DNA of 64,000 bases from Flavobacterium psychrotolerans. Its GTDB lineage: Bacteria; Bacteroidota; Bacteroidia; Flavobacteriales; Flavobacteriaceae. Position numbers and translations under genes: made by a program. Positions within the stretch are counted from its first letter, which is position 1; the number at the start of each line of letters is the position of its first letter. The notes beneath the pieces were generated by a model. It did not search any database, was not told the origin of the DNA, and was given only the letters and a program-made list of their open reading frames with translations. The stretch is from positions 124,001-188,000 of the forward strand of contig NZ_QCZI01000004.1 of NCBI RefSeq assembly GCF_003097635.1, written 5' to 3'. Below, piece after piece: positions 41,551 through 50,094 of this stretch.

Positions 41551-43596
41551 TTATTTTTTTCCGGATTTCAACTTCCAGAGGGTTTCTATAAAAACATCCA
41601 CATCCTGGGTGGTGTTGTAAAAGGCCAAAGAAGGCCTCACACAGGTTTCTACGCCCATTCTTCTCAAAATAGGTTGGGCACAATGGTGTCCGGTTCTCAC
41701 GGCAACACCTTCTTTATTCAATGCCTGTCCTACTTCGTCATTGGTAAAACCCTGCAGGTTAAAAGAAAGCACACTCGCTTTATGAGCAGCAGTTCCTATC
41801 AATCGAACGCCTAGAATTTGTTTCAGCAAATGGGTCGCATATTCCAATAAATAATGCTCGTATTGCCCGATTACTTCTATTCCTATTTTAGAAACATAAT
41901 CAATCGCAGCACCAAGGCCAATGGCATCGGCAATATTTCCTGTTCCTGCTTCAAAACGATTCGGTGCTTTGTGGTATTTAATTTCCTCGAAAGTCACGTC
42001 CTGAATCATGTTTCCGCCAGATTGGTACGGCTGGGTTTCGTTCAGCAAATCTTCCTTGCCATACAAAGCGCCAATTCCCGTTGGTCCAAATAATTTATGA
42101 CCGGAGAAAACCAACCAATCGGCATTCAGATACTGAACATCCACTTTCATGTGCGAAACAGATTGTGCTCCATCCAACAATACTTTGGCACCAACAGCAT
42201 GCGCCATTTCCACCATTTGCTTGGCCGGAGTTACCGTTCCCAACGCATTTGAAACTTGGGTAAAAGCCACTAATTTTGTTTTGGAATTCAGCAACTTGGC
42301 ATATTCGTCCAACAGAATTTGTCCGCTATCGTCAACTGGAATCACTCTCAACTTCAAGCCTTTTTTATCGGCTAGACGTTTCCAAGGCACAATATTAGCG
42401 TGATGCTCCAAATTACTCACCACAATTTCGTCACCGGCAACCAAATTCTGGTCACCCCAACTTTGAGCCACCAAATTGATTCCTTCGGTCGCGCCACGAA
42501 CAAAAACAATTTCGTTTACGGATTTGGCATTCAGGAATACTTTCACTTTTTCACGAGCGGCTTCATACGCATCAGAAGCTCTGGCTGCCAATTCGTGAGC
42601 GGCACGATGAATGTTGGAATTTTCGTGCTCATAAAAATAAGCAATACGATCAATCACGGATTGTGGTTTTTGGGTGGTCGCTGCATTGTCAAACCAAATC
42701 AACGGTTTGCCATTCACCGTTTCTCTCAAAATTGGAAAATCCTTCTTGATGCTATGTGCATTGAAATTCGTTCCTCCAAATCCTTCCAATTCGTGGTGAC
42801 TTACGGGAGAAATATCCGCTTTTTTGGAATCAAAGCCAAAAGGGTTTTCATTCAAAAAATAATAAGAACCCGGACTGTCAATAATTTCTGGAGTTGTTAC
42901 CAAAGATGGAATTCCAAAACTGGAATTTAGCGCTTCCAATGCCGTTTTCAATTCCGCTTCAAAAGAAGAATGTTCCAATTCGAATGGCAAATAATTTTGA
43001 TTCAGATTCGACGATGAAGACGAATTACCGCCATTATTTTTCAGATTGGGATCATTGAAACTCGTTTGCGGATCCTCGGCATTGATATTATTGCCGTTAT
43101 TCACGGCATAAGGATCAGCTCCACTTCCCGAAACGGGAGCAGATGCAAATCCTTGATTGACATCCAAGTTCAAATCGCCTAATTGCGAAATATTTTCAAT
43201 AGTGGGATCGGAGAAAGCATTGGGATTCGCTGCAAAAATTCCTAAATTTCCGTATTGGGCAACCGAAGGCGATCCACCAAAACCACCAAAAGATGGCGGT
43301 GTTTGCAGTGAACTCAGCGGATTGCTTGGCACGGTTGGCGTTGCCAATGGTGCATAACCTGTCTGCGCCAATAGGGTATCGTGATTACTCACGGGAAATA
43401 CCGCATCGACTCCTCCTAAATTCCCTGCAGCAAGCAGTGTTTCTGCAATTTTGGTAGCACGAGGATGGTCACTGGCGTTTGGACTCAAGGAAATCTCTTT
43501 TGGAAATTCATTGGGCAAGGCACTGAACAACTCATTGGCTAATTTTTGCAAATCATCTGTACTTGGCAAGCCTGTGTTGTTAGTATTTATACTCAT
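41551..43596 (-). CDS. Encapsulin-cargo cysteine desulfurase (SufS-like, extended N-terminus)
   Basis: The 681-residue protein is a SufS-type PLP cysteine desulfurase (about 281-681) behind a 280-residue low-complexity extension rich in Asn, Ser, Pro and Gly. In the enzyme part, the PLP lysine is K501 (FSGHKLFGPTG), and the catalytic persulfide Cys is C639 (RTGHHCAQP). It turns cysteine into alanine and enzyme-bound sulfane sulfur. The extension has LQKLANELFSALPNE at 16-30 and SPGSYYFLNE at 241-250, resembling conserved segments I recall from the cargo domain of Family 2A encapsulin desulfurases. Its start overlaps the shell gene by 17 bases, indicating coupled translation. Confidence 0.95.
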   Translation of the reverse strand: MSINTNNTGLPSTDDLQKLANELFSALPNEFPKEISLSPNASDHPRATKIAETLLAAGNLGGVDAVFPVSNHDTLLAQTGYAPLATPTVPSNPLSSLQTPPSFGGFGGSPSVAQYGNLGIFAANPNAFSDPTIENISQLGDLNLDVNQGFASAPVSGSGADPYAVNNGNNINAEDPQTSFNDPNLKNNGGNSSSSSNLNQNYLPFELEHSSFEAELKTALEALNSSFGIPSLVTTPEIIDSPGSYYFLNENPFGFDSKKADISPVSHHELEGFGGTNFNAHSIKKDFPILRETVNGKPLIWFDNAATTQKPQSVIDRIAYFYEHENSNIHRAAHELAARASDAYEAAREKVKVFLNAKSVNEIVFVRGATEGINLVAQSWGDQNLVAGDEIVVSNLEHHANIVPWKRLADKKGLKLRVIPVDDSGQILLDEYAKLLNSKTKLVAFTQVSNALGTVTPAKQMVEMAHAVGAKVLLDGAQSVSHMKVDVQYLNADWLVFSGHKLFGPTGIGALYGKEDLLNETQPYQSGGNMIQDVTFEEIKYHKAPNRFEAGTGNIADAIGLGAAIDYVSKIGIEVIGQYEHYLLEYATHLLKQILGVRLIGTAAHKASVLSFNLQGFTNDEVGQALNKEGVAVRTGHHCAQPILRRMGVETCVRPSLAFYNTTQDVDVFIETLWKLKSGKK

Positions 43597-44497
43597 GATA
43601 CTTGCCTATTTCTACGTCTTCCAATACCGCAATGGCATCATCAACGGTAACTGCCAAGGAACAATACAACGATACCAAATAAGAAGCAATGGCTTTTTCA
43701 TTAATCCCCATAAAACGCACGGACAATCCTGGAGATTGTTCGCCTTGCAAGCCTGGTTGAATCAATCCGATTACGCCTTGACGGCTTTCGCCCGTGCGCA
43801 ACAAAATAATTTTGGATTTTCCGTTCTTGATAGGCAATTTATCCGAAGGAATTAGCGGAATTCCTCTCCAAGTCAAGAATTGGGAACCGAACAAAGAAGT
43901 GGTTGGAGGCGGCACGCCACGACGGGTACACTCACGACCAAAAGCTGCGATTGCCAATGGATGCAACAAGAAAAATCCCGGTTCTTTCCAAACTTTGGTC
44001 AACAATTCGTCCAAATCGTCCGGTGTTGGTGCTCCAGTTCTGGTTTTAATAATTTGGGAAGGCGCCACGCTATTCAACAAACCGTAATCCTTGTTGTTGA
44101 TTAATTCGCTTTCTTGACGCTCTTTGATGGTTTCGATGGCCAAACGCAATTGTTCCGAAATTTGGTTGTATGGTTTGCTGTACAAATCCGAAACACGGGT
44201 GTGAACATCAACGATAGTTTGAACTGCCGCCAAGTTGTATTCCCTTGGATTTTCCACATAATCCACAAAAGTATTGGGTAATGTACGCTCATCTCTTGCC
44301 GAACAATCTACTTCGATATGACTCGCATCTTTTACTTTATTCAAACGATATACCCCTGATTCCACTGGAACCCAATGCAAAAGGTGTGTAAGCCATCTTG
44401 GAGATGTTGCCATTGTAGGCACCGAACGTGTCGCGATTGCTAATTGTCTTGCGGCTACGTCGCCTAATGCGGTCTGCTGTTTTTTTTCTTCTGCCAT
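43580..44497 (-). CDS. Family 2A encapsulin shell protein (SrpI-like)
   Basis: The 305-residue protein matches the SrpI-type encapsulin: LGDVAARQLAIATRSVPTM, SPRWLTHLLHWVPVESGVYRLN, then ARDERTLPNTFVDYVENPREY, LLTKVWKEPGFFLLHPLAIAAFGRECTRRGVPPPT and FLTWRGIPLIPSDKLPI. The fold is HK97-like, and shells of this family self-assemble around cargo. In Synechococcus elongatus SrpI packages a cysteine desulfurase, and the adjacent gene here encodes the same kind of enzyme. The upstream genes make cysteine. This is the core of a sulfur nanocompartment. Confidence 0.95.
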   Translation of the reverse strand: MAEEKKQQTALGDVAARQLAIATRSVPTMATSPRWLTHLLHWVPVESGVYRLNKVKDASHIEVDCSARDERTLPNTFVDYVENPREYNLAAVQTIVDVHTRVSDLYSKPYNQISEQLRLAIETIKERQESELINNKDYGLLNSVAPSQIIKTRTGAPTPDDLDELLTKVWKEPGFFLLHPLAIAAFGRECTRRGVPPPTTSLFGSQFLTWRGIPLIPSDKLPIKNGKSKIILLRTGESRQGVIGLIQPGLQGEQSPGLSVRFMGINEKAIASYLVSLYCSLAVTVDDAIAVLEDVEIGKYHEYKY

Positions 44498-44627
44498 TTT
44501 TTTAGTTTTAAATGTTTATAATGTATTCTTGAAACTCTATTTTACGCAATAACGCTATGCTAATTTAATGAATTACAAATAATTAAAATTAATACCCGTT
44601 TATTATTTCATTAAATTCTTCAACTCC

Positions 44628-45545
44628 CTAAACGGCATCAAACAACTCGTCTACAGAAAGGTATCTTTCTCCCGTGTCGTAATTAAAGGTTAGGATTACG
44701 GCGTCTTGCGGTATTTCGTTTATTTTTTTGGAAACTGCCGTCAAGGCCGCTCCGGTTGAAATCCCCGAAAAAATGCCCTCTTCTCTAGTCAATCTTTTGG
44801 AAAAAGCAAAAGCATCATCTTTTTCGACAGGAATGATTTCATCGATGTATTCCCTGTTGAAAACACCCGGCACAAATCCGGCTCCAATGCCCTGAATAGG
44901 ATGTGGTGAAGGCAATCCACCGCTTAAAACCGGTGACAAGGCCGGTTCCACGGCAAAGGTTTTCAGATTCGGAAAGTGTTGTTTCAAAATTTTGGAAACA
45001 CCCGTGATGTGCCCGCCGGTTCCCACTCCCGTAATCAAGTAATCAATCCCATCAGGGAAATCTTTTAAAATTTCCAAAGCAGTCGTTCTTTCGTGAACTT
45101 CCACATTCGCGGGATTGTCAAATTGCAGGGGCAAGAAAGAATTAGGAATGGACTCGGCTAATTCTTTTGCTTTTTCCACCGCACCAGCCGTTCCTTTTTC
45201 TCTTGGCGTCAAGACAAATTCGGCTCCGTAGGCATTCATAATTTTCCGTCTTTCGATACTCATCGATTCCGGCATTACCAAAATAACCTTGTAACCTTTG
45301 ACCGCCGCCACCAACGAAAGCCCAATTCCAGTGTTTCCGGAAGTAGGTTCTATGATGACAGAATCTGGGTTCAAAAGTCCTTTTTTCTCGGCATCTTCAA
45401 TCATCGCCAAAGCGATTCTGTCCTTGATGCTGGCTCCCGGATTTGTTTTTTCCAGTTTAATCCAAACTTTGTTGTTTGGAAACAATTTGTTCAACTTTAC
45501 GTGAGGGGTGTTCCCTATCGTTTCTAAAATGTTTTCGAATTTCAT
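44628..45545 (-). CDS. cysK: Cysteine synthase (O-acetylserine sulfhydrylase)
   Basis: The 305-residue PLP enzyme has [12 protein letters not shown], the PLP lysine K41 in [45 protein letters not shown] and [12 protein letters not shown]. It condenses O-acetylserine with sulfide to cysteine. It lies between serine acetyltransferase and the encapsulin shell, supplying the desulfurase substrate. The gap to the shell gene is 130 bases. Confidence 0.96.
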   Translation of the reverse strand: MKFENILETIGNTPHVKLNKLFPNNKVWIKLEKTNPGASIKDRIALAMIEDAEKKGLLNPDSVIIEPTSGNTGIGLSLVAAVKGYKVILVMPESMSIERRKIMNAYGAEFVLTPREKGTAGAVEKAKELAESIPNSFLPLQFDNPANVEVHERTTALEILKDFPDGIDYLITGVGTGGHITGVSKILKQHFPNLKTFAVEPALSPVLSGGLPSPHPIQGIGAGFVPGVFNREYIDEIIPVEKDDAFAFSKRLTREEGIFSGISTGAALTAVSKKINEIPQDAVILTFNYDTGERYLSVDELFDAV

Positions 45546-45571
45546 AATGATATTTATTTAGTTGTTTTGCT

Positions 45572-45650
45572 GCAAAGGCGCTAAGTCACGAAGTAAAATT
45601 GTTGTTTAATATTACTCTAAAGCCTTTGTGGCTTTGTGCCTTCGTGGCAC
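45572..45650. repeat. Imperfect inverted repeat between the acetyltransferase and cysteine synthase genes
   Basis: gcaaaggcgctaagtcacga (45572 on) and gcctttgtggctttgtgcct then tcgtggc (45622-45648) are imperfect inverted copies of each other. I recall similar aaggcgctaag/cacgaag sequences as common flavobacterial intergenic repeats. The palindrome may stabilise or separate the two messages. Confidence 0.5.
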
Positions 45651-45676
45651 TATTGTTTGTTTTCTTGGTAGTGAAA

Positions 45677-46501
45677 TTAAATCGAGTAAAAAATAGGTTC
45701 CGGAAAAGGATTGTTGTCCTTAATCTTGATTTCGTTTTTGTGATACACCACCGAATTGGACGGAATCGTGTAAGTCAACCAAACGTTCCCACCGATGATG
45801 GAATCCCGTCCCACCGTGGTTTGTCCGCCAAGAATGGTGCTGTTGGCATAAATAATGACGTTGTTTTCAATCGTTGGATGCCTTTTGATGAAGGCTTCTT
45901 CTTTTTTTACACTCAAAGCGCCAAGAGTCACTCCTTGATAAATTTGAACATTATCACCAATAACGGCGGTTTCTCCAATCACGATTCCCGTTCCGTGGTC
46001 AATGGCAAAATCATCGCCAATTTGTGCCCCGGGATGTATTTCGATGCTGGTTTTGCTGTGGGCATATTCCGAAATGGTTCGTGCCAACAATTTTAAATCC
46101 TGCCTCCAAATTTGGTTTGAAAACCGATAAATCGCTATGGCAAAAAATCCGGGATAGGAATACAAAACTTCTTCCAAGGATTTGGCGGCCGGGTCTTTGG
46201 CAAAAATAGTCTTGGCATCGTTCAATGCCTTTCGATGCAAATTGGGCAAGGCCGAAAAAAACGTTTTGGTTTGCTCCAAACTTTTGTCGTTTTTAGGTTC
46301 AAAATCCAAAACTAATTCATTGAACTGTATTTCCAATTCGACAAATTTATTTTCGATAATATTCAAATCAGACAATGATCTGGAGGTGTTGGAAAACAAA
46401 ACCGTAAACAATTCGTCGATGAATTGATGGATCGTTTTTTTCTTTGGAAGCACCAAAAAGTTTTGATGTTGTCTCGCTATTTCTTTATAAAATGGGTTCA
46501 T
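45677..46501 (-). CDS. Serine O-acetyltransferase (EpsC/CysE type)
   Basis: The 274-residue protein has an N-terminal helical domain and a C-terminal left-handed beta helix of hexapeptide repeats (IHPGAQIGDDFAIDHGTGIVIG, NVQIYQGVTLGALS, IIYANSTILGGQTTVGRDSIIGGNVW). His residues in DHGTG and the GVTLG turn form the acetyl-CoA/serine site. It makes O-acetylserine for cysK, the next gene. The protein ends FPEPIFYSI with a C-terminal isoleucine, the residue with which CysE tails occupy the CysK active site, so a cysteine synthase complex is possible. Confidence 0.94.
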   Translation of the reverse strand: MNPFYKEIARQHQNFLVLPKKKTIHQFIDELFTVLFSNTSRSLSDLNIIENKFVELEIQFNELVLDFEPKNDKSLEQTKTFFSALPNLHRKALNDAKTIFAKDPAAKSLEEVLYSYPGFFAIAIYRFSNQIWRQDLKLLARTISEYAHSKTSIEIHPGAQIGDDFAIDHGTGIVIGETAVIGDNVQIYQGVTLGALSVKKEEAFIKRHPTIENNVIIYANSTILGGQTTVGRDSIIGGNVWLTYTIPSNSVVYHKNEIKIKDNNPFPEPIFYSI

Positions 46502-46529
46502 AATTGTGTGTTTTTAAATTAGTGCCAAA

Positions 46530-47792
46530 TCATTTTCCGAACAGTAAAAAGGCGATTATGAGCGTAATAACCACATTGAACGACTGCGCTATCAAGAAGG
46601 CGTACAACGGTTTTTTGCTGTTGTTGGAGAACAAATCCTTGAAGTTGGTTTCCAATCCAATACTGGTGAAAGCCAAAGCAAACCAAAGCCCTTGCAAATT
46701 CTTCAAACTGTCTTTCACTCCATCCCTGACTTCTGGAGCAATCAAGAAAGAGAAAATCAAGGAAGCAGCAATAAAACCAATGACAAACTTGGGGAAACGC
46801 TCCCAAATCACCTTCAAAGTAGGTTTGGATTCCACAGCTTCCGCCGATTTATTTTGGGTATAAGTCCAATAAACCGAAATGGCAAAAGCGGCAATTCCCA
46901 ACAATACATTTTGAGAGAATTTCACGATTGTGCTAATTTTCAAGGCGGTTTCGCCCACCAATGAACCCGAAGCCACAACTGCTCCCGTGGTATCGATACT
47001 ACCGCCTAACCAAGCACCAGTCACTTCTTCGGAAAAGTGGAAATATTTGGCAATAATGGGCATAAAAATCATCATCGGAATGGCCGTTACCAACACCATC
47101 GAAATGACGTAAGACAATTTTTTGGAATCACCTTTAATGGCACCCGAAGTCGCAATCGCAGCCGAAACGCCACAAATGGAAACCGCACTGGAAATCATCA
47201 ACGCCAGTTCGTCATCGACTTTCAGTTTTTTACACAACCAAAAAGCAAAATACCAAACCGACAAAACCACCACCAAAGCTTGTATCAATCCCAAAGAACC
47301 CGCTTTCAAGATGTCCGAAAAAATGACGCTGGTTCCCAACAATACCAGCCCTATTTTTACAAAAATCTCGGTGGAAAGTGCTGTCTTAAACCATTCGGGA
47401 AGCTTGAAAAAATTACCAATGAACAAACCGATTATCAAACTAAAAATCACGGCCTCCAAATTGAGTCCTTTCACGAAAGTGTTTCCGGCAAGAATCAAAG
47501 CGACAACGGTCAACAGATAAACTGCTGGAAATCCCAACAAAAAGTTTTTGACCGATTTCCCCACCAGAAAAATACCAATGCTCCCGATGGAAATAAAATA
47601 GACAAATTGAACGAGCAAGGTTTTCAAATTCTCGAAAGCCAGCACATCACCCACTAAATCTGCTCCGTTGGACCATTTGAATACGGGAACCGTTGGAAGA
47701 TAAAGAAAAAGAGAAATTCCGATAACCAGGAAACCCAGAATGACTACCGTCCAATCTTCGTGAATGCTGAATTGTTTCGTTTTTTGTGACAT
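46530..47792 (-). CDS. YeiH-family putative sulfate exporter (UPF0324)
   Basis: The 420-residue inner-membrane protein has about ten hydrophobic segments (DWTVVILGFLVIGISLFLYL, FVYFISIGSIGIFLV, PAVYLLTVVALILAG, LVVVLSVWYFAFWL and others). AISGVSAAIAT-like VSICGVSAAIATSGAIKGD and WLGGSIDTTGAVVASG fit the family. It is annotated as a sulfate exporter by homology and context, weakly supported experimentally. In this operon it could export sulfate, or the released sulfite or taurine-type anions. The next gene starts 28 bases on. Confidence 0.88.
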   Translation of the reverse strand: MSQKTKQFSIHEDWTVVILGFLVIGISLFLYLPTVPVFKWSNGADLVGDVLAFENLKTLLVQFVYFISIGSIGIFLVGKSVKNFLLGFPAVYLLTVVALILAGNTFVKGLNLEAVIFSLIIGLFIGNFFKLPEWFKTALSTEIFVKIGLVLLGTSVIFSDILKAGSLGLIQALVVVLSVWYFAFWLCKKLKVDDELALMISSAVSICGVSAAIATSGAIKGDSKKLSYVISMVLVTAIPMMIFMPIIAKYFHFSEEVTGAWLGGSIDTTGAVVASGSLVGETALKISTIVKFSQNVLLGIAAFAISVYWTYTQNKSAEAVESKPTLKVIWERFPKFVIGFIAASLIFSFLIAPEVRDGVKDSLKNLQGLWFALAFTSIGLETNFKDLFSNNSKKPLYAFLIAQSFNVVITLIIAFLLFGK

Positions 47793-47883
47793 TATTTTTA
47801 AATTAAAAGATTAAAAAATTGAACGATTAAATGATTGTGTTTAAAAAAGTCTGACTGTTGTTTTACCTCCAATAGTTAAATTT

Positions 47884-48966
47884 TCAATCTTTCACGCATC
47901 TAAATCCCAAATGACTGCAGGCACTTGTCGTTTCTCCTTTGCCGCGACTTCCTGCCACGTAGCGAATGCAATATTGGTCGCTGCACAAATAGGAACCACC
48001 TCTTTGAACGTGTTTTTCCACTCCCGGTTCTTCGGGATCCTTGCTGGTTGAAGGACCTGCTGGATTATCACTAGTACTATCTTTATAATAATCGTCTCGG
48101 TATAAATCGCTGCACCATTCCCATACATTGCCTTCCAAATCATAGATTCCAAAAGGGTTTTTCGGAAAAGATTTGACTGGAGCTGCGGCTGCAAAACCGT
48201 CTTCGGCCGTGTTGTTGTTTGGGAAAGTTCCTTGAAAAATATTCGCCACCCATTTACCGTTGGGTTTCAATTCCGTTCCCCAATAATATTTGGTATGCGG
48301 TCTTCCCGCTCTGGCGGCAAACTCCCACTCCGCCTCGGTTGGCAATCGTTTTCCTGCCCATTCGGCATAAGCCTTGGCATCCAAATAACTAACTTGCACA
48401 ACAGGATTATTTTCGAGTCCCACAATACTACTTTCCGGTCCTGACGGATGTTGCCAACTCGCTCCCGGAACGTATTGCCACCATTGCTGGATGTTGTCCA
48501 ATGCCACTTTCTCTGTTGGCGGCACAAATACTGCCGAACCCGGCACAAGATTTTCCAGCGGAACACCCGGATAATCCTTTGCATCCAATGGTCTTTCAGC
48601 GATGGTTATATAATTGGTTGCCTTCACAAAAGCGGCAAACTGGGCATTTGTTACCTCGTGTTCGTCCATCCAATAGCCTTTGACACTCACTTTGTGAACG
48701 GGTTTTGCATCGGGATAATCGTTGGTTCCCATACTAAACTCCCCTCCCGAAATCCAAACCATTTCATTGTTTGAAGTAGTCGAATTTTCTTTGGATTTTT
48801 TCCCAATGGATTGCAACAACAAGGCTTTTTTGGAAGTATTAGCCTTGCACATCGCTTCACAGCTGGTTGTAGTAGCAGCAACTAAAACCTTTTTTTCCTG
48901 ACCAAAAGCGGAATATAAACTAGACAAAATAAAGGCAACAATTAAACTAATTATTTTTAGGTTCAT
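47884..48966 (-). CDS. Secreted formylglycine-generating enzyme (SUMF1/FGE family)
   Basis: The 360-residue protein has a signal peptide ending near SAFGQ. It begins with a Cys/Lys-rich segment, then the FGE-sulfatase domain: MVWISGGEFSMGTND, GYWMDEHEVTNAQFAAFV, SYLDAKAYAEWAGKRLPTEAEWEFAA, GNVWEWCSDLY and QRGGSYLCSDQYC. C328 and C333 have the C-x4-C spacing of the copper-binding active-site pair of human FGE (C336/C341). It therefore looks catalytic, converting the sulfatase Cys to formylglycine. A signal peptide suggests it acts after export. It is the first gene of unit B; its likely substrate sulfatase is in unit A. Confidence 0.92.
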   Translation of the reverse strand: MNLKIISLIVAFILSSLYSAFGQEKKVLVAATTTSCEAMCKANTSKKALLLQSIGKKSKENSTTSNNEMVWISGGEFSMGTNDYPDAKPVHKVSVKGYWMDEHEVTNAQFAAFVKATNYITIAERPLDAKDYPGVPLENLVPGSAVFVPPTEKVALDNIQQWWQYVPGASWQHPSGPESSIVGLENNPVVQVSYLDAKAYAEWAGKRLPTEAEWEFAARAGRPHTKYYWGTELKPNGKWVANIFQGTFPNNNTAEDGFAAAAPVKSFPKNPFGIYDLEGNVWEWCSDLYRDDYYKDSTSDNPAGPSTSKDPEEPGVEKHVQRGGSYLCSDQYCIRYVAGSRGKGETTSACSHLGFRCVKD

Positions 48967-49250
48967 TTATTCAAGTATTGATTTTAATCTCCTTTAACGG
49001 GATTAATGTTTTAAAATTCAATGCAAAAAAGGAAAGCTTTAGACATTTTTAAACTTATTAACTCTATTAATTTTATAGAACAAATATATGTTAAAAATAC
49101 GAACTACCAAATTTTGGTTTCTGTTTTTTTAATTCCATATAGAAATCAAAATCATTACACCATTTAAAAAACTAAAATACAATGAATTAACACCACTATT
49201 TTTTTTAAAAAAAATATACAACTGTCACATTTAAAAACAGACATAAAATA
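48967..49250 (-). promoter_or_regulatory. Leader and upstream region of unit B
   Basis: From the promoter at 49081-49111 a leader of roughly 110 bases runs to the FGE start. It holds a short ORF MSKAFLFCIEF with one Cys, and a possible hairpin (TTAATCTC/GGGATTAA, 8 bp) near 48981-49003, with AAAGGAG partly inside it. No polycysteine ORF is seen. The rest is AT-rich. Confidence 0.45.
49081..49111 (-). promoter_or_regulatory. Promoter of unit B (FGE to cysteine desulfurase)
   Basis: On the minus strand TTTG (49111-49108) is followed after 19 bases by TATATTTG (49088-49081), a consensus pair. The spacer begins GGTAGTT and continues TATTTTTAA. This spacer motif recurs in the unit A promoter (58350-58379). 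It does not occur in the SRP or rpsF promoters. Confidence 0.8.
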
Positions 49251-49255
49251 AAAAA

Positions 49256-49290
49256 GGGACTCCATATCACCACAATATGAAATCCCTTTT
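49256..49290 (-). terminator. Terminator of unit A (after the rhodanese-thioredoxin gene)
   Basis: On the minus strand GGGATTTCATAT and ATATGGAGTCCC pair over 12 positions (two G-U), with a seven-base loop and a six-T tract after it. It begins about 40 bases past the gene. Confidence 0.8.
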
Positions 49291-49328
49291 CGGGCAAAAA
49301 ACTATAAAAGACTCTGGCAATTAAAGTA

Positions 49329-50042
49329 TTATTTTGGGACTAAAGCCAAATCAACGTCTTTATTCAAATCTCCCAAACCGTCTTTTTTGAAAGCAATTTT
49401 ACCTTTTTGGTATAAAATCAAGGTAGGGAATACATTAACTGTTTTCAAATCGGCTATCACCTGCGGACTTTCTTCCAAATCAATTTCCACTATTTTTAAA
49501 TTGATTCCATATTGAGCCCTGATGGTTTCCAAAACAGGTTTCACTTTTTTACAAGCCCCACAATAGCGAGAACCTATATCGACCAAAACAATGTTGTTGT
49601 CAGCTATGATTTTTTGGTATTCCTCTAAGGATAATTTGCTTTTCAAATTGGTGTAAAAAGGCTTTCCTCCCCCTATCCAAGCGGCAATCCCTCCTTCTAA
49701 ATCGTGTACATTCGAAAAACCGTTTTTCAACAATTCTTTGGCTAATTCACCACTTCTTCCTGCTCCAATCGAATAAATAAATACTGGTTTTGATTGGTCC
49801 AATGCCGCTACATATTTGGCATAATTCTCCGTTTGTAAGTAAAAATTAAGTGCTCCATCAATATGGTTCAACGCAAACTCTTCGGGGCTTCGAGCATCAA
49901 TAATCTGTGGATTTTTTTGGCTTTTTATTTTGGCATAAAAAGCATCCAAGTGCAATGTGAATGCATTTGGGGTTTGGGCAAAAGCGCCAACTGTTATAAA
50001 CAAGGCTAGCATTGCGATACTATTTTTTAGAAAATTTTTCAT
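49329..50042 (-). CDS. Exported rhodanese-like/thioredoxin fusion
   Basis: The 237-residue protein has a signal peptide ending at GAFAQ, a rhodanese-like domain (about 30-128: PQIIDARSPEEFALNHIDGAL, DLEGGIAAWIGGGKP) and a thioredoxin domain (about 135-237) with CGAC at 161-164 and the cis-Pro segment FPTLILY. In the rhodanese loop the usual Cys is S91 (FIYSIGAGRSGE), so sulfur transfer by the normal persulfide is not expected; the thioredoxin half should be redox active. It is last in unit A, in a sulfur context, perhaps serving disulfide handling during export or processing. Confidence 0.9.
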   Translation of the reverse strand: MKNFLKNSIAMLALFITVGAFAQTPNAFTLHLDAFYAKIKSQKNPQIIDARSPEEFALNHIDGALNFYLQTENYAKYVAALDQSKPVFIYSIGAGRSGELAKELLKNGFSNVHDLEGGIAAWIGGGKPFYTNLKSKLSLEEYQKIIADNNIVLVDIGSRYCGACKKVKPVLETIRAQYGINLKIVEIDLEESPQVIADLKTVNVFPTLILYQKGKIAFKKDGLGDLNKDVDLALVPK

Positions 50043-50094
50043 CTTTTATGATTTAAAAAGTTAGGTTGTTATGGAGACTCTACCCAATACTCCA

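Noticed and set aside
46504-47657. Several plus-strand ORFs across the YeiH gene
   Set aside because: They are frame shadows of a membrane protein gene, rich in odd residues and without family motifs.
49000-49075. Short ORF MSKAFLFCIEF in the unit B leader as a cysteine sensor
   Set aside because: It has a single Cys and no Cys run, so it gives no real support for attenuation of unit B.
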